Source of the DNA: CAVTJL01 sp963828215
Lineage (GTDB): Bacteria; Pseudomonadota; Alphaproteobacteria; Geminicoccales; Geminicoccaceae
Direction of reading: 5' to 3'
Assembly: GCA_963828215.1 (NCBI GenBank)
Contig: CAWHFO010000047.1
Span: 1 to 64,000, forward strand
Length of the DNA: 64,000 bases
Shown here: positions 26,482-35,926 of the stretch, one piece after another
Position numbering within the stretch: the first letter of the stretch is position 1
Layout: the number at the start of each line of letters is the position of its first letter
The notes under the pieces: model-generated
The model's input: only the letters and a program-made list of their open reading frames with translations
Database searches by the model: none
What the model was told of the DNA's origin: nothing
Made by a program: the position numbers and the translations under genes

Positions 26482-27475
26482 ATGAGAAGACTTACTTCGG
26501 ATTCAGGGATATTGAACGCCATCTCACCGCTGCTCGTCCACGCCCTCCGCCAGGTGAGCGAGGCTGGGGCGCGGGCCGCCCACGACTGGATCGAGCGGGG
26601 CCGCAAGGAGGATGACCGCGGCGCCGCCGCGCATGCCACGCACGCGGCGCTCGAACGGCTCGCGATCGACGGCGTGCTGGCGATCGGCGAGCCTGCGGGG
26701 GACCGGGCCCCGAAGCTCTACAAGGGTGAGCGGCTCGGGCACGCGGGAGCCCGATCCGGCGTTCGACATCGCGGTCGACCCGGTCGAAGGCACGACCTAT
26801 GTCGTCGAGGGCCTGACCAATGCCATGGCGGTAATAGTCCTCGCTCCTCGCGGCACAATGCTCGACCCCGGCCCGTGCTTCTATATGGAGAAGCTCGCGG
26901 CACCGCCCGCCGCCCGGGGCAGGATCGACTCCGGGGCGCCGACCGCCGAGCGGCTGCGCCAACTCGCCGGCGCCCTCGGCAAGCCGGTTCACGAGCTGAC
27001 CATCTATGTGCTGGAGAAGCCACGACACGCGGGCCTGATCGCCGATATCCGGGAAGCCGGTGCCAGGGTCGCGCTGTTCCCGGCCGGGGATGTCGCCGGC
27101 GCGGTGATGGCGGCCATAACCGATTCGGGCATCGACGCCCTGATGGGCACCGGGGGCACGCCGGAAGGCACCCTCGCGGCCTGCGCCGTGCAGGGTCTCG
27201 GCGGGGCTCTCTACTGGCGTCTCGATCCGCAGCTCCACACCGAGACGGTCGCGGTTCGGCGTGCCGGGCTCGACACCACCCGCTGGCACCCCGTCGAGGA
27301 GCTCGTCGCCAGCCGGGACACCCTCTTCTGTGCCACCGGCATCACCACCGGGCTGCTGATCGAAGGTGTGGCTCGCGGCCCGGATCAGGATCGGCTCCAG
27401 ACGGTGATGATCGTCGGCCGAACCGGCGAGCGGCAGATCCTGACCTCGTACCAGCCCCACGCCCCGAGGGCCTAG
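26482..27475 (+). CDS. glpX: Class II fructose-1,6-bisphosphatase (frameshifted)
   Basis: GlpX-type phosphatase, which in autotrophs can hydrolyse fructose- and sedoheptulose-bisphosphate in the Calvin cycle. Visible family motifs are IDGVLAIGEPAGDRAP, DPVEGTTYVVEG with the metal-binding acids, and MGTGGTPEGTLAA. The N-terminal part starts at ATG 26482; an extra G in the GGG at 26737-26739 shifts the frame between KGERLG and TREPDPAFD, after which the frame is open to 27475. Since the enzyme is needed by the following operon, an assembly indel is a likely cause. First gene of glpX-prk-cbbLSX. Confidence 0.85.
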
Positions 27476-27495
27476 CCGGTCGCGGAGGAGAAGAG

Positions 27496-28434
27496 ATGCC
27501 CACCAATCGCGTCAAGCCGCATGTCATCCTCGGCATCGTCGGGGATTCGGCCGCCGGCAAGACGACGCTGGCGGCCGGCATCGCCGGGATCCTGGGCGCC
27601 GACCGCGTGACCCAGATCTGCACCGACGACTATCACAAGCATGGACGGAAGAAGCGTGCCGAGCTGGGCATCACCGCCCTCGACCCGCGCTGCAACTACA
27701 TCGACATTATCGAGCAGCATCTGCGCCTGCTGCGCCAGGGCCAGCCGATCCTGAAGCCGATCTACAATCACAGCACCGGCGAGCTCGACCCGCCGACCTA
27801 TGTCGAGGCCAAGCCCTACATCATCGTCGAGGGCCTGCTCGGCTATACCACGCGTGCGATGCGCGAATGCTACGACGTCAAGGTCTATCTCGACCCCGAC
27901 GAGGAGCTTCGCGTCCGCTGGAAGATCCAGCGCGACACCGGCAAGCGCGGCTATACCCCGGACCAGGTGCGAAAGCAGCTCCAGGACCGCATCGCCGACA
28001 GCCCGGCCTTCATCCATCCGCAGCGGACCTTCGCGGACATCGTGATCAACTTCCGGCCGCCGGCCGAGGATCTGGAGGAGAGTGGCGCGCACCTCGATGT
28101 GCGGCACATCCTGCGGCCGACCCTGCCGCATCCCGACCTGACCGCGATCCTCGAGCAGGGCGTCAGGAACGGCATCCACCTCGAGCTCGTGCGCGACCGG
28201 GACGGCAAGCCCGTCGACCTGCTCGAGATCGGCGGTCACATCGACGAGCGCGGCGCCCGGCGGGTCGAGGACCTCCTTTGGGACCTCGTCCCCGAGGCCA
28301 GCCATCTCAGGGGGCAGGTCGGCACCTTCGCTGACCGCGCCAACCACGAGTTCAGGAGCTACCCCTTGGCCCTGACCCAGCTGCTCATCGCCTATCACAT
28401 GGTCAAGGCGGCCATGGGCGTGCACGCCATCTGA
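27496..28434 (+). CDS. prk: Phosphoribulokinase, plant/cyanobacterial (class II)-like
   Basis: The 312-residue enzyme phosphorylates ribulose-5-phosphate to ribulose-1,5-bisphosphate, the RuBisCO substrate. It has the Walker A GDSAAGKTT, the segment TDDYHKHGRKKRAELGITAL, PIYNHSTGELDPP and WKIQRDTGKRGY. This layout matches plant and cyanobacterial-type (class II) PRKs, not the class I enzyme (start like VTGSSGAGT) usual in proteobacterial cbb operons. The start has GGAGGAG. It lies 20 bp after glpX and 69 bp before cbbL. Confidence 0.9.
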   Translation: MPTNRVKPHVILGIVGDSAAGKTTLAAGIAGILGADRVTQICTDDYHKHGRKKRAELGITALDPRCNYIDIIEQHLRLLRQGQPILKPIYNHSTGELDPPTYVEAKPYIIVEGLLGYTTRAMRECYDVKVYLDPDEELRVRWKIQRDTGKRGYTPDQVRKQLQDRIADSPAFIHPQRTFADIVINFRPPAEDLEESGAHLDVRHILRPTLPHPDLTAILEQGVRNGIHLELVRDRDGKPVDLLEIGGHIDERGARRVEDLLWDLVPEASHLRGQVGTFADRANHEFRSYPLALTQLLIAYHMVKAAMGVHAI

Positions 28435-28503
28435 GCGGGACGTGACGAGCCACCACGCGCAGGCCCCCGATACCGGCGCCCCGGGCGCCCAGGAGGATCA
28501 CCC

Positions 28504-29958
28504 ATGGCAGAAGCCCTGACCCGCACCCGTGACGACCGCTACAAGGCGGGAGTCATGCCTTACAGGCAGATGGGCTATTTCGATCTGGACTACGAGCCCA
28601 AGGACACCGACGTCATCTGCTGCTTTCGGATCACGCCGCAGGACGGCGTCGACCCGGAGGAGGCGGCCGCCGCCGTCGCGGGCGAAAGCTCGACCGCTAC
28701 CTGGACCGTCGTCTGGACCGACCGGCTCACGGCCTGCGAGAAATATCGGGCGAAGTGCTTCCGGATCGATCCGGTGCCCGGCAACCCCGAGCAGCATTTC
28801 GCCTACATCGCCTACGACCTCGACCTGTTCGAGCCGGGCTCGATCGCGAACCTGACCGCCTCGATCATCGGCAACGTGTTCGGCTTCAAGCCCCTGAAGG
28901 CGCTGCGGCTCGAGGACATGCGCCTGCCCGTCGCCTACGTCAAAACCTTCGACGGGCCGCCGACCGGCATCGTGGTCGAGCGCGAGCGCCTGGACAAGTT
29001 CGGCCGGCCGCTGCTGGGGGCCACCGTGAAGCCCAAGCTCGGCCTCTCGGGGCGCAACTACGGCCGGGTGGTGTACGAGGCGCTCAAGGGCGGGCTCGAC
29101 TTCACCAAGGACGACGAGAACACCAACTCGCAGCCCTTCATGCACTGGCGCGACCGGTTCCTCTTCTGCATGGAGGCCGTAAAGCGCGCCGAGGCGATGA
29201 CCGGCGAGGTCAAGGGCCACTATCTCAACGTCACCGCCGCGACCATGGAGGACATGTACGAGCGCGCCGAGCTCGCCAAGGAGCTGGGCTCGGTGATCGT
29301 CATGATCGACCTCGTGATCGGCTACACCGCGATCCAGTCGATGAGCCGCTGGGCGCGGCGCAACGACATGATCCTGCATCTGCACCGCGCCGGCCACGGC
29401 ACCTACACCCGGCAGAAGAGCCACGGCGTCAGCTTCCGGGTCATCGCCAAGTGGATGCGCCTCGCCGGCGTCGACCACATCCACGCCGGCACCGTGGTCG
29501 GCAAGCTCGAGGGCGACCCCAACACGGTCCGGGGCTTCTACGACGCGCTGCGCGAGCCCTACAATCCGAAGGCGCTCGAGCACGGCCTCTTCTTCGATCA
29601 GGACTGGGCGTCGCTGCGCCGGACGATGCCGGTCGCCTCGGGGGGCATCCACGCCGGCCAGATGCACCAGCTCCTCCACTATCTGGGCGAGGACGTGGTG
29701 CTGCAGTTCGGCGGCGGCACGATCGGCCATCCGGCGGGCATCGCCGCCGGCGCTACCGCCAACCGGGTCGCGACCGAGGCCATGGTGCTCGCCCGCAACG
29801 AGGGCCGCGACACCTTCGCCGAGGGGCCGGAGATCCTGGAGCGCGCCGCCCGCCACTGCCGGCCGCTCGCCCAGGCGCTCGATCTCTGGAGGGAGGTGAC
29901 GTTCGACTACACCTCGACCGACACCCCGGACTTCGTGCCGACCCCGACGCCCGCCTGA
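28504..29958 (+). CDS. cbbL: RuBisCO large subunit, form IC
   Basis: The 484-residue catalytic subunit fixes CO2 on ribulose-1,5-bisphosphate. Active-site segments are present: GATVKPKLGLSGRNYG, GGLDFTKDDENTNSQPF with the carbamylated Lys, HLHRAGHGTY and SGGIHAGQMHQLL. The N terminus (RYKAGVMPYRQMGYFDLDYE) and the adjacent cbbS and cbbX are typical of form IC (red-like). It has a strong site, GGAGGA, six bases before the ATG. The gene is intact. Confidence 0.97.
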   Translation: MAEALTRTRDDRYKAGVMPYRQMGYFDLDYEPKDTDVICCFRITPQDGVDPEEAAAAVAGESSTATWTVVWTDRLTACEKYRAKCFRIDPVPGNPEQHFAYIAYDLDLFEPGSIANLTASIIGNVFGFKPLKALRLEDMRLPVAYVKTFDGPPTGIVVERERLDKFGRPLLGATVKPKLGLSGRNYGRVVYEALKGGLDFTKDDENTNSQPFMHWRDRFLFCMEAVKRAEAMTGEVKGHYLNVTAATMEDMYERAELAKELGSVIVMIDLVIGYTAIQSMSRWARRNDMILHLHRAGHGTYTRQKSHGVSFRVIAKWMRLAGVDHIHAGTVVGKLEGDPNTVRGFYDALREPYNPKALEHGLFFDQDWASLRRTMPVASGGIHAGQMHQLLHYLGEDVVLQFGGGTIGHPAGIAAGATANRVATEAMVLARNEGRDTFAEGPEILERAARHCRPLAQALDLWREVTFDYTSTDTPDFVPTPTPA

Positions 29959-29972
29959 TCCGGAGATCCGCC

Positions 29973-30389
29973 ATGCGCCTGACCCAAGGCACTTTCTCGT
30001 TCCTGCCCGACCTCACCGAGCAGCAGGTCACCCGCCAGATCCGCTACTGCCTGGACCAGGGCTGGGCGATCAACATCGAGTACACCGACGATCCCCATCC
30101 GCGGAACACCTACTGGGAGATGTGGGGCCTGCCGATGTTCGACCTGAAGGATCCGGCCGGCGTGCTGCTCGAGATCGGCGAGTGCCGGAAGGTGTTCGGC
30201 AACTGCTATATCCGGGTCTCGGCCACCGACTCGACGCCGGGCTGGGAATCGCTCCGCCTGTCGTTCATCGTCAACCGCCCCGAGGAGGAGCCGGGCTTCG
30301 ATCTGGAGCGGCACGAGACGGCGGGGCGCCGCATCCAGTACAGGCTCCGGGCCTACGCCACCCTGGAGCCGACGGGCGACCGCTACTGA
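29973..30389 (+). CDS. cbbS: RuBisCO small subunit, form IC
   Basis: The 138-residue subunit has MRLTQGTFSFLPDLTEQQV, NTYWEMWGLPMFDLKDPAGV and the extended C terminus (AGRRIQYRLRAYATLEPTGD) of red-type small subunits, which lines the solvent channel of the holoenzyme. It follows cbbL after 14 bp with CGGAG upstream. Confidence 0.97.
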   Translation: MRLTQGTFSFLPDLTEQQVTRQIRYCLDQGWAINIEYTDDPHPRNTYWEMWGLPMFDLKDPAGVLLEIGECRKVFGNCYIRVSATDSTPGWESLRLSFIVNRPEEEPGFDLERHETAGRRIQYRLRAYATLEPTGDRY

Positions 30390-30424
30390 CCGGGCTCTCC
30401 GGGCAGATGGCCGGAGGAGCCGGC

Positions 30425-31360
30425 GTGGAGCCGGCCGAGGCCTCGGCGACGGGTGCCGGCAAGGTCGATCTGCGGTCGGCCTTCGACGGGTCGGGGGTGC
30501 GCGAGATCCTGGATCAGCTCGAGCGCGAGCTGATCGGGCTGGTGCCGGTCAAGGCGCGCATCCGCGAGATCGCCGTTCTCCTGCTGGTCGACAGGCTGCG
30601 CAAGGATCTGGGCCTGGTCAGCGAGACACCGACCCTGCACATGTCCTTCACCGGCAACCCGGGAACCGGCAAGACCACCGTCGCGGTGAGGATGGCCGAC
30701 ATCCTCCACCGGCTCGGCTATATCCGCTCGAGCCATCTGGTCGCCGCGACCCGCGACGACCTCGTCGGCCAGTATATCGGGCACACGGCACCCAAGACCA
30801 AGGAGATCCTGAAGAAGGCGATGGGCGGCGTGCTGTTCATCGACGAGGCCTATTACCTGTACCGGCCGGAGAACGAGCGCGACTATGGCCAGGAGGCGAT
30901 CGAGATCCTGCTTCAGGTCATGGAGAACCGGCGGGAGGACCTGGTGGTGATCGTGGCCGGCTATGCCGACCGCATGAGCCGCTTCTTCGCGTCCAATCCC
31001 GGCTTCCGCTCCCGCATCGCCCACCATATCGACTTCCCGGACTACGGGCCGGAGGAGCTGTTCGAGATCGGCAGGCTGATGCTGGCCCAACAGAACTATC
31101 GTCTGAGCGAGGCGGCCGAGCCCGCGTTCCGCGAGTATATCCTGCACCGCCTGCGCCAGCCGCACTTCGCCAATGCCCGCTCTGTCAGGAACGCGCTGGA
31201 CCGCGCCCGCCTCCGCCAGGCGATCCGTCTTTTCGAGAGCCCCGAGCGCTGGCTCAGCGCCGAGGATCTGACGACGATCGAGGCGGAGGAGATTCGGGCG
31301 AGCCGCGTCTTCCAGGGCGGCATCGAGGCCCCCGGCCCGGCCCGGGAGACGCCTTCCTGA
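30425..31360 (+). CDS. cbbX: Red-type RuBisCO activase
   Basis: AAA+ ATPase that remodels inhibited red-type RuBisCO by acting on the large-subunit C terminus. Walker A is GNPGTGKTT, Walker B GVLFIDEAYYLYRP, and the pore and sensor region includes QYIGHTAPKTKE and RRRE-like arginines; the C-terminal IEAEEIRASRVF is characteristic. GTG 30425 is preferred because GGAGGAG lies five bases upstream; ATG 30407 is in the same frame. It follows cbbS after 35 bp. Confidence 0.93.
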   Translation: MEPAEASATGAGKVDLRSAFDGSGVREILDQLERELIGLVPVKARIREIAVLLLVDRLRKDLGLVSETPTLHMSFTGNPGTGKTTVAVRMADILHRLGYIRSSHLVAATRDDLVGQYIGHTAPKTKEILKKAMGGVLFIDEAYYLYRPENERDYGQEAIEILLQVMENRREDLVVIVAGYADRMSRFFASNPGFRSRIAHHIDFPDYGPEELFEIGRLMLAQQNYRLSEAAEPAFREYILHRLRQPHFANARSVRNALDRARLRQAIRLFESPERWLSAEDLTTIEAEEIRASRVFQGGIEAPGPARETPS

Positions 31361-31507
31361 GCCTCGCATGGCCCGATCCCTCTCCTGACAGCCGGGAAGC
31401 GTCGCAGGGGGCGACAATCCCGCTTGCGGCCCCTATGTAAGGGCAATGGGTCGGTGTGGCGGCGTCAGGATTGCTGACAGGCCGTCGGCCACCGCTGTGA
31501 GAGGGCC

Positions 31508-32857
31508 ATGGTCGCCATGAACGTCGCCCGACCGGACATCATGCTCCACCTCGATCTGGGAGGGGTGATCCGGGACGTCACCCTTTCGGACGCGTTGGCC
31601 GACGAGCCGACCGACGCCTGGATCGGCCGCCCCTGGATCGAGACCGTCGACGACGTCACCGGCGACAAGGTGCAGCGCCTGCTCGAGAACGTGCGGGCGA
31701 GCGGCGTATCGGCCTTCCGCCAGATCGATCAGCGCTTCCCGAGCGGCCTCGAGCTGCCGGTCGAGTACACGACCGTCCGGCTCGGCGGCACGGACGGCCT
31801 GGTCGCGGTCGGCAAGAGCCTGAGGGCGGTCGCCGAGCTGCAGGGGCGCCTGATCGCGGCCCAGCAGGCGATGGAGCGCGACTATTGGAAGCTGCGCGAG
31901 GTCGAGACCCGCTGCCGGCTGCTGTTCGACGCCTCGAACGAGGCCGTCCTCGTGCTGCGCGCCGGCAACCTCCGGATCGTCGAGGCCAACCCGGCGGCGA
32001 TCCGGGCGCTCGGTCTGGCGCCGGCCGGCCGCGAGTTCCTGCCCGAGCTGCCGCCCCGCGAGCGGGAGCCGTTCCAGGCGATGCTGCTGCGGGTGCGCGA
32101 GCAGGGCAAGGCACCGGCCATCCTGATCCATCTCGGGACCGAGGCCACGCCCTGGATGGTCCGCGCCTCCTCGATGAGCTCCGAGCCGGGGCCGGTCTAT
32201 CTGCTCCAGCTGGTGCCGGTCGGGGCCACCCGGCCGGCCGAGGACGGCGACGCGCTTTCCGTCAGCGAGCTGATCGAGCGCCTCCCCGACGCCTTCCTGG
32301 TGGTCGACGGCAGCGGCGTGATCCGCCACGCGAACGAGGCGTTCCTGACCCTCGCCCAGGTCGGCGCCAAGGCATCGGTGATCGGCGAGAGCCTGCGCCG
32401 CTGGCTCGGCCGTCCCGGCGCCGACCTCAAGGTGCTGCTCGCCACCGTCCGGCGGCACGGCAGCGTCCGGCTGTTCTCGACCACGCTGCAGGGGGACCTC
32501 GGCAGCGAGACCGAGGTCGAGATCTCGGCCACCAGCCAGGCCGCCGGCGACTCCGGCCCGATCGCGCTGCTGCTGCGCGACGTCGGGCAGCGGCTGCCGC
32601 GACCGGGCGCCCGGGACCGGCTGCCGTCGCCCCTGGACGCGCTCGGCGACCAGATCGGCCGGACGCCGCTGCAGAAGCTGGTCAAGGACACGGTCGGCGC
32701 GGTCGAGCGCCGCTACATCGAGGCGGCGCTCGAGCTGACCGGCGAGAACCGGACCGCCGCCGCCGTCCTGCTCGGGCTCAGCCGCCAGAGCCTCTACGCG
32801 AAGCTCAGCCGCTACGGCCTGGACGGCAACCACCAGAACGGCGCCGCTCCCGGCTGA
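31508..32857 (+). CDS. ppsR: PpsR/CrtJ-type photosystem repressor
   Basis: The 449-residue protein has PAS domains (around residues 10-110, 130-235 and 250-360; for example RQIDQRFPSGLELPVEYTTV) and a C-terminal Fis-type HTH (ENRTAAAVLLGLSRQSLYAK). PpsR represses bacteriochlorophyll, carotenoid and light-harvesting genes under oxygen or, with a phytochrome partner, according to light. Only one Cys is evident (RCRLLF), so disulfide-based redox control as in Rhodobacter CrtJ is doubtful. It is co-oriented with bphP and separated by 4 bp. Confidence 0.9.
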   Translation: MVAMNVARPDIMLHLDLGGVIRDVTLSDALADEPTDAWIGRPWIETVDDVTGDKVQRLLENVRASGVSAFRQIDQRFPSGLELPVEYTTVRLGGTDGLVAVGKSLRAVAELQGRLIAAQQAMERDYWKLREVETRCRLLFDASNEAVLVLRAGNLRIVEANPAAIRALGLAPAGREFLPELPPREREPFQAMLLRVREQGKAPAILIHLGTEATPWMVRASSMSSEPGPVYLLQLVPVGATRPAEDGDALSVSELIERLPDAFLVVDGSGVIRHANEAFLTLAQVGAKASVIGESLRRWLGRPGADLKVLLATVRRHGSVRLFSTTLQGDLGSETEVEISATSQAAGDSGPIALLLRDVGQRLPRPGARDRLPSPLDALGDQIGRTPLQKLVKDTVGAVERRYIEAALELTGENRTAAAVLLGLSRQSLYAKLSRYGLDGNHQNGAAPG

Positions 32858-32861
32858 GCCG

Positions 32862-35054
32862 ATGGGTGAGGGTCGCAGCGTGGCCTCCCGCCTCCACGCG
32901 ACGCCGGCCTTCGGGAAGGCGGATCTCTCGAACTGCGAGCGCGAGCAGATCCACCTCGCCGGCTCGATCCAGCCCCACGGCGCGCTGCTCGTGGTCAGCG
33001 AGCCCGATCACGTCGTGGTCCAGGCGAGCGCCAACGCCCCGCGGTTCCTGAACCTCGCGGACGGCGTCCTGGAGCGGCCGCTCGACCGGCTCCCCGGCGA
33101 CCTGTCGGAGCGGATCCGGCCGCATCTGGACAACCCGCTGCACGCGATCCCGGTGGCGGTGCGCTGCCGGATCGGCGAGCCGTCCGCGGCGTTCGACGGT
33201 CTCCTGCACCGGCCGCCGGGCGGCGGGCTGGTCATCGAGCTCGAGCGCGACGGGCCGCCGATCGATCTGAACCAGCACGTCGAGAACGCCCTCGAGACGA
33301 TCCTGGGCGCGTCCTCCCTGCGGGCGCTCTCCGACGAGACCACCCGGATCTTCGAGGCGCTGACCGGCTACGACCGGGTGATGGTCTACCGCTTCGACGA
33401 CGAGGGTCACGGCGAGGTCTTCGCCGAGCGCCGCCGGCCGGACCTCGAGGCCTATCTCGGCAACCGCTATCCCGCCTCCGACATCCCGCAGATCGCCCGC
33501 CGGCTCTATGTCCGCAACCGTGTCCGGGTGCTGGTCGACGTCGAGGCGGCACCCGAGGCCCTGACCCCGCGCCTGTCGCCGATCACCGGCCAGGACCTGG
33601 ACATGTCGTTCTGCTTCCTGCGCACCATGTCGCCGATCCACGTCCAGTACCTCAAGAACATGGGCGTGGCGGCGACGCTGGTCGCGTCGCTGGTCGTGGG
33701 CGGCCGTCTCTGGGGCCTGATCGCCTGCCACCACTACGAGCCGCGCTTCGTCCCCTACGAGCTCCGGGCCGTCGCCGAGCTGCTGGCGGAGGTGGTCGCG
33801 ACCCGGATCGCGGCGCTCGAGAGCTTCACGCAGGGCCAGGCCGAGCTCTCGGTGCGCCGCCTCGAGCGGCGCATGGTCGAGGCGATCTCGCGCGACGGCG
33901 ACTGGCGGAGCGCGCTGTTCGACAGCACCCAGGCGCTGCTGCAGCCGCTCGATGCCGGCGGGGCCGCCTTGCTGTACGAGGGCCAGGTCCTGACCGCCGG
34001 CGAGGTGCCCGGCACGCGCCAGCTCCGCGACCTCGGACATTGGCTCGACCTGCAGCCGGGGAGCCCGGTGATCGCCACCACCGCGCTCGGCATCGACGAG
34101 CCCCGGTTCGCGCCCCTCGGCGCGGTCGCGAGCGGTGTCCTGGCCGCCAAGCTGTCGGGCTCGCCCGGCGACTATCTGGTCTGGTTCCGGCCCGAGCGCA
34201 TCCGCACGGTCACCTGGGGCGGCAACCCGTTCAGCCCCGTGCTGGCCGGCGCCGATCCCTCGGACCTGTCGCCGCGGCGCTCGTTCGCGCAATGGCATCA
34301 GCTGGTCGAGGGCACCTCCGAGCCCTGGACCGCGGCCGACCTCGGCGCCGCGCGCCTGATCGGCGACACGGTCAAGGAGGTGGTCCTCCAGTTCCATTCG
34401 GTGCGCACGCTGATCGTGCAGGATCAGCTGGCCCAGGTCAGCCGCCAGGTGCGCCAGTCCGACCAGCCGGTGATCGTGCTCGATTCGCGCGGCCGCATCC
34501 TGCTGACCAACGAGGCGCTCGAGCATCTCCTGCCGCCCGTGCACAGCCACCTGCAGAGCGTCGACGACCTGCCGCCGCTGTTCACCGACGCCAAGGAGGT
34601 CCGCGCCAGCCTGCAGGACCTCCTGCGCGCGGGGCGGCTCTGGCGGGGCGAGGCGCGCCTGAACACCACCACCGGCGATGCGCGGCCACTCCAGGTGCGC
34701 GCCGATCCGGTGCTCGCCGCCCCCGATCGGGTCCTGGGCTACGTCCTGCTGTTCACCGATCTGACCGAGCGCAAGGCGGTCGAGGCCGCGCGACGGCGGT
34801 TCCAGGAAGGGATCATCGGCCCGCACCGGGTCGTGCCGGCGCAGCTCGATTCCAAGGCCGACCTGCTCTACCGGAACCTCCTGTCGTCCGTGATCGGCAA
34901 CGCCCAGCTGGCGGCCCTCGAGATCATCGACGGCATGGACGTCGCGGGCGTGCCGGACAAGCTCGAGAGCGTCCGCGCCTCGGTCGACCGCACGGCCGAG
35001 CTCCTGGAGCACCTGGTCTGGCACGCGAGCCGCGTGTCGGACGCCCGCGACTAG
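32862..35054 (+). CDS. bphP: Bacteriophytochrome without histidine kinase
   Basis: The 730-residue photoreceptor has the biliverdin-binding Cys near residue 25 (SNCEREQIHLAGSIQPHG), a GAF domain with PASDIPQIARRLYVRNR, a PHY domain with the tongue motif PRRSFAQWH, and then a PAS domain (RQSDQPVIVLDSRGRILLTN) plus a short helical C terminus (LLSSVIGNAQLAALEIIDG). No kinase catalytic domain is seen. This is the architecture of the PpsR-antagonising phytochromes of Rhodopseudomonas and Bradyrhizobium, which release PpsR repression in far-red light. It is translationally close to ppsR. Confidence 0.92.
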   Translation: MGEGRSVASRLHATPAFGKADLSNCEREQIHLAGSIQPHGALLVVSEPDHVVVQASANAPRFLNLADGVLERPLDRLPGDLSERIRPHLDNPLHAIPVAVRCRIGEPSAAFDGLLHRPPGGGLVIELERDGPPIDLNQHVENALETILGASSLRALSDETTRIFEALTGYDRVMVYRFDDEGHGEVFAERRRPDLEAYLGNRYPASDIPQIARRLYVRNRVRVLVDVEAAPEALTPRLSPITGQDLDMSFCFLRTMSPIHVQYLKNMGVAATLVASLVVGGRLWGLIACHHYEPRFVPYELRAVAELLAEVVATRIAALESFTQGQAELSVRRLERRMVEAISRDGDWRSALFDSTQALLQPLDAGGAALLYEGQVLTAGEVPGTRQLRDLGHWLDLQPGSPVIATTALGIDEPRFAPLGAVASGVLAAKLSGSPGDYLVWFRPERIRTVTWGGNPFSPVLAGADPSDLSPRRSFAQWHQLVEGTSEPWTAADLGAARLIGDTVKEVVLQFHSVRTLIVQDQLAQVSRQVRQSDQPVIVLDSRGRILLTNEALEHLLPPVHSHLQSVDDLPPLFTDAKEVRASLQDLLRAGRLWRGEARLNTTTGDARPLQVRADPVLAAPDRVLGYVLLFTDLTERKAVEAARRRFQEGIIGPHRVVPAQLDSKADLLYRNLLSSVIGNAQLAALEIIDGMDVAGVPDKLESVRASVDRTAELLEHLVWHASRVSDARD

Positions 35055-35452
35055 AGGGCACCGCGCGGGCCGGCCCGCTCCTGGACCGCGAGCGAGACCT
35101 CGATGTTGAGCTCGAAGGCGAGCGCCGCCTCCTCGATCACCGCGCGTCCCGATCCCGAGCGCCGCGCGGTCGAGCGCCTCCCGATAGAAGGCCTTGAACG
35201 CCTCGGGATCGGCGATCGCCGGAAAGTCGTAGAAGCCCGGGCCGAGCTAAGTGAAGGCGAGGCGCCGGAAAGGAAGTAGGAAGATAGAAGCCGCCCGGGC
35301 GCCGACGGGCCGCGCCGCCGGCGCAGGATCTGGCCGCCGTACAGGTCGCCCAGATAGCGCGCATAGGCGTGCGCGATAGGCGCGTGCCGTCGCCCCGGGC
35401 GGCCGCGCCGACCCGCCGGGCCTGCGCCCCCTGTCATCGTCTCCGTCATGTC
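35051..35452 (-). pseudogene. Heme oxygenase (BphO/HmuO) relic
   Basis: The minus strand holds fragments of a biliverdin-forming heme oxygenase in different frames: AYARYLGDLYGGQIL (hallmark of the family), LGPGFYDFPAIADPEAFKAF with REALDRAALG, and VIEEAALAFELNIEVSLAVQ at the C terminus. About the first 100 residues, including the proximal His region, are missing and at least two frame changes separate the pieces. A GGAAGTA-like repeat sits between fragments. In related phototrophs this gene supplies the chromophore of the neighbouring BphP. Confidence 0.75.
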
Positions 35453-35783
35453 CACCTCCCCGCACTCCCTCACTAAGCACAAGGCGGTGTCTCATCGAAC
35501 TGTAGACCGCAGGAGCCGGCACCTGCCCGCCGAGCCCCGGGCCGCCCGGGAGCTGCCGCGCTCGGTCCAGCAGCTGACCGAGCTGGTCGGCCGCGTGCCG
35601 CTCAAGGAGCTGGTGCGCGAGACCACCGACGCGATCGAGCGGCTGTGCATCGAGGCCGCCCTCGAGCTCAGCGGCGACAAGCGCGCCTCCGCGGCCGACA
35701 TGCTGGGCCTCAGCCCACAGAGCCTCTACGTGAAGCTGCGCCGCTATGGCCTGGGCGACCTCGCCTCGGAGGCCGAGGGGTAG
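35448..35783 (+). CDS. PpsR C-terminal DNA-binding domain only
   Basis: The frame gives 111 residues. From about residue 40 (RSVQQLTELVGRVPLKELVR) to the end (KRASAADMLGLSPQSLYVKL) it closely matches the linker and Fis-type HTH of PpsR, but the PAS domains are absent. The first 35 residues look unrelated and may be vector-like junction sequence. It is either a 5'-truncated second ppsR gene or a stand-alone DNA-binding form. It starts divergently from, and overlaps, the heme oxygenase relic. Confidence 0.65.
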   Translation: MSTSPHSLTKHKAVSHRTVDRRSRHLPAEPRAARELPRSVQQLTELVGRVPLKELVRETTDAIERLCIEAALELSGDKRASAADMLGLSPQSLYVKLRRYGLGDLASEAEG

Positions 35784-35926
35784 CCGTGGCCGCGGCGAGC
35801 CGCGATCATCGGGGCTGAGGCGGGCCTTCACACGGGCGCCGCTCGCGAAGGCAGCGAGCCCCGGAACCTTCGAACCGTCCCGGCGGACGCCCGACGGGGC
35901 GCCCGCCTTGCAAATCGGTCGTTCTG

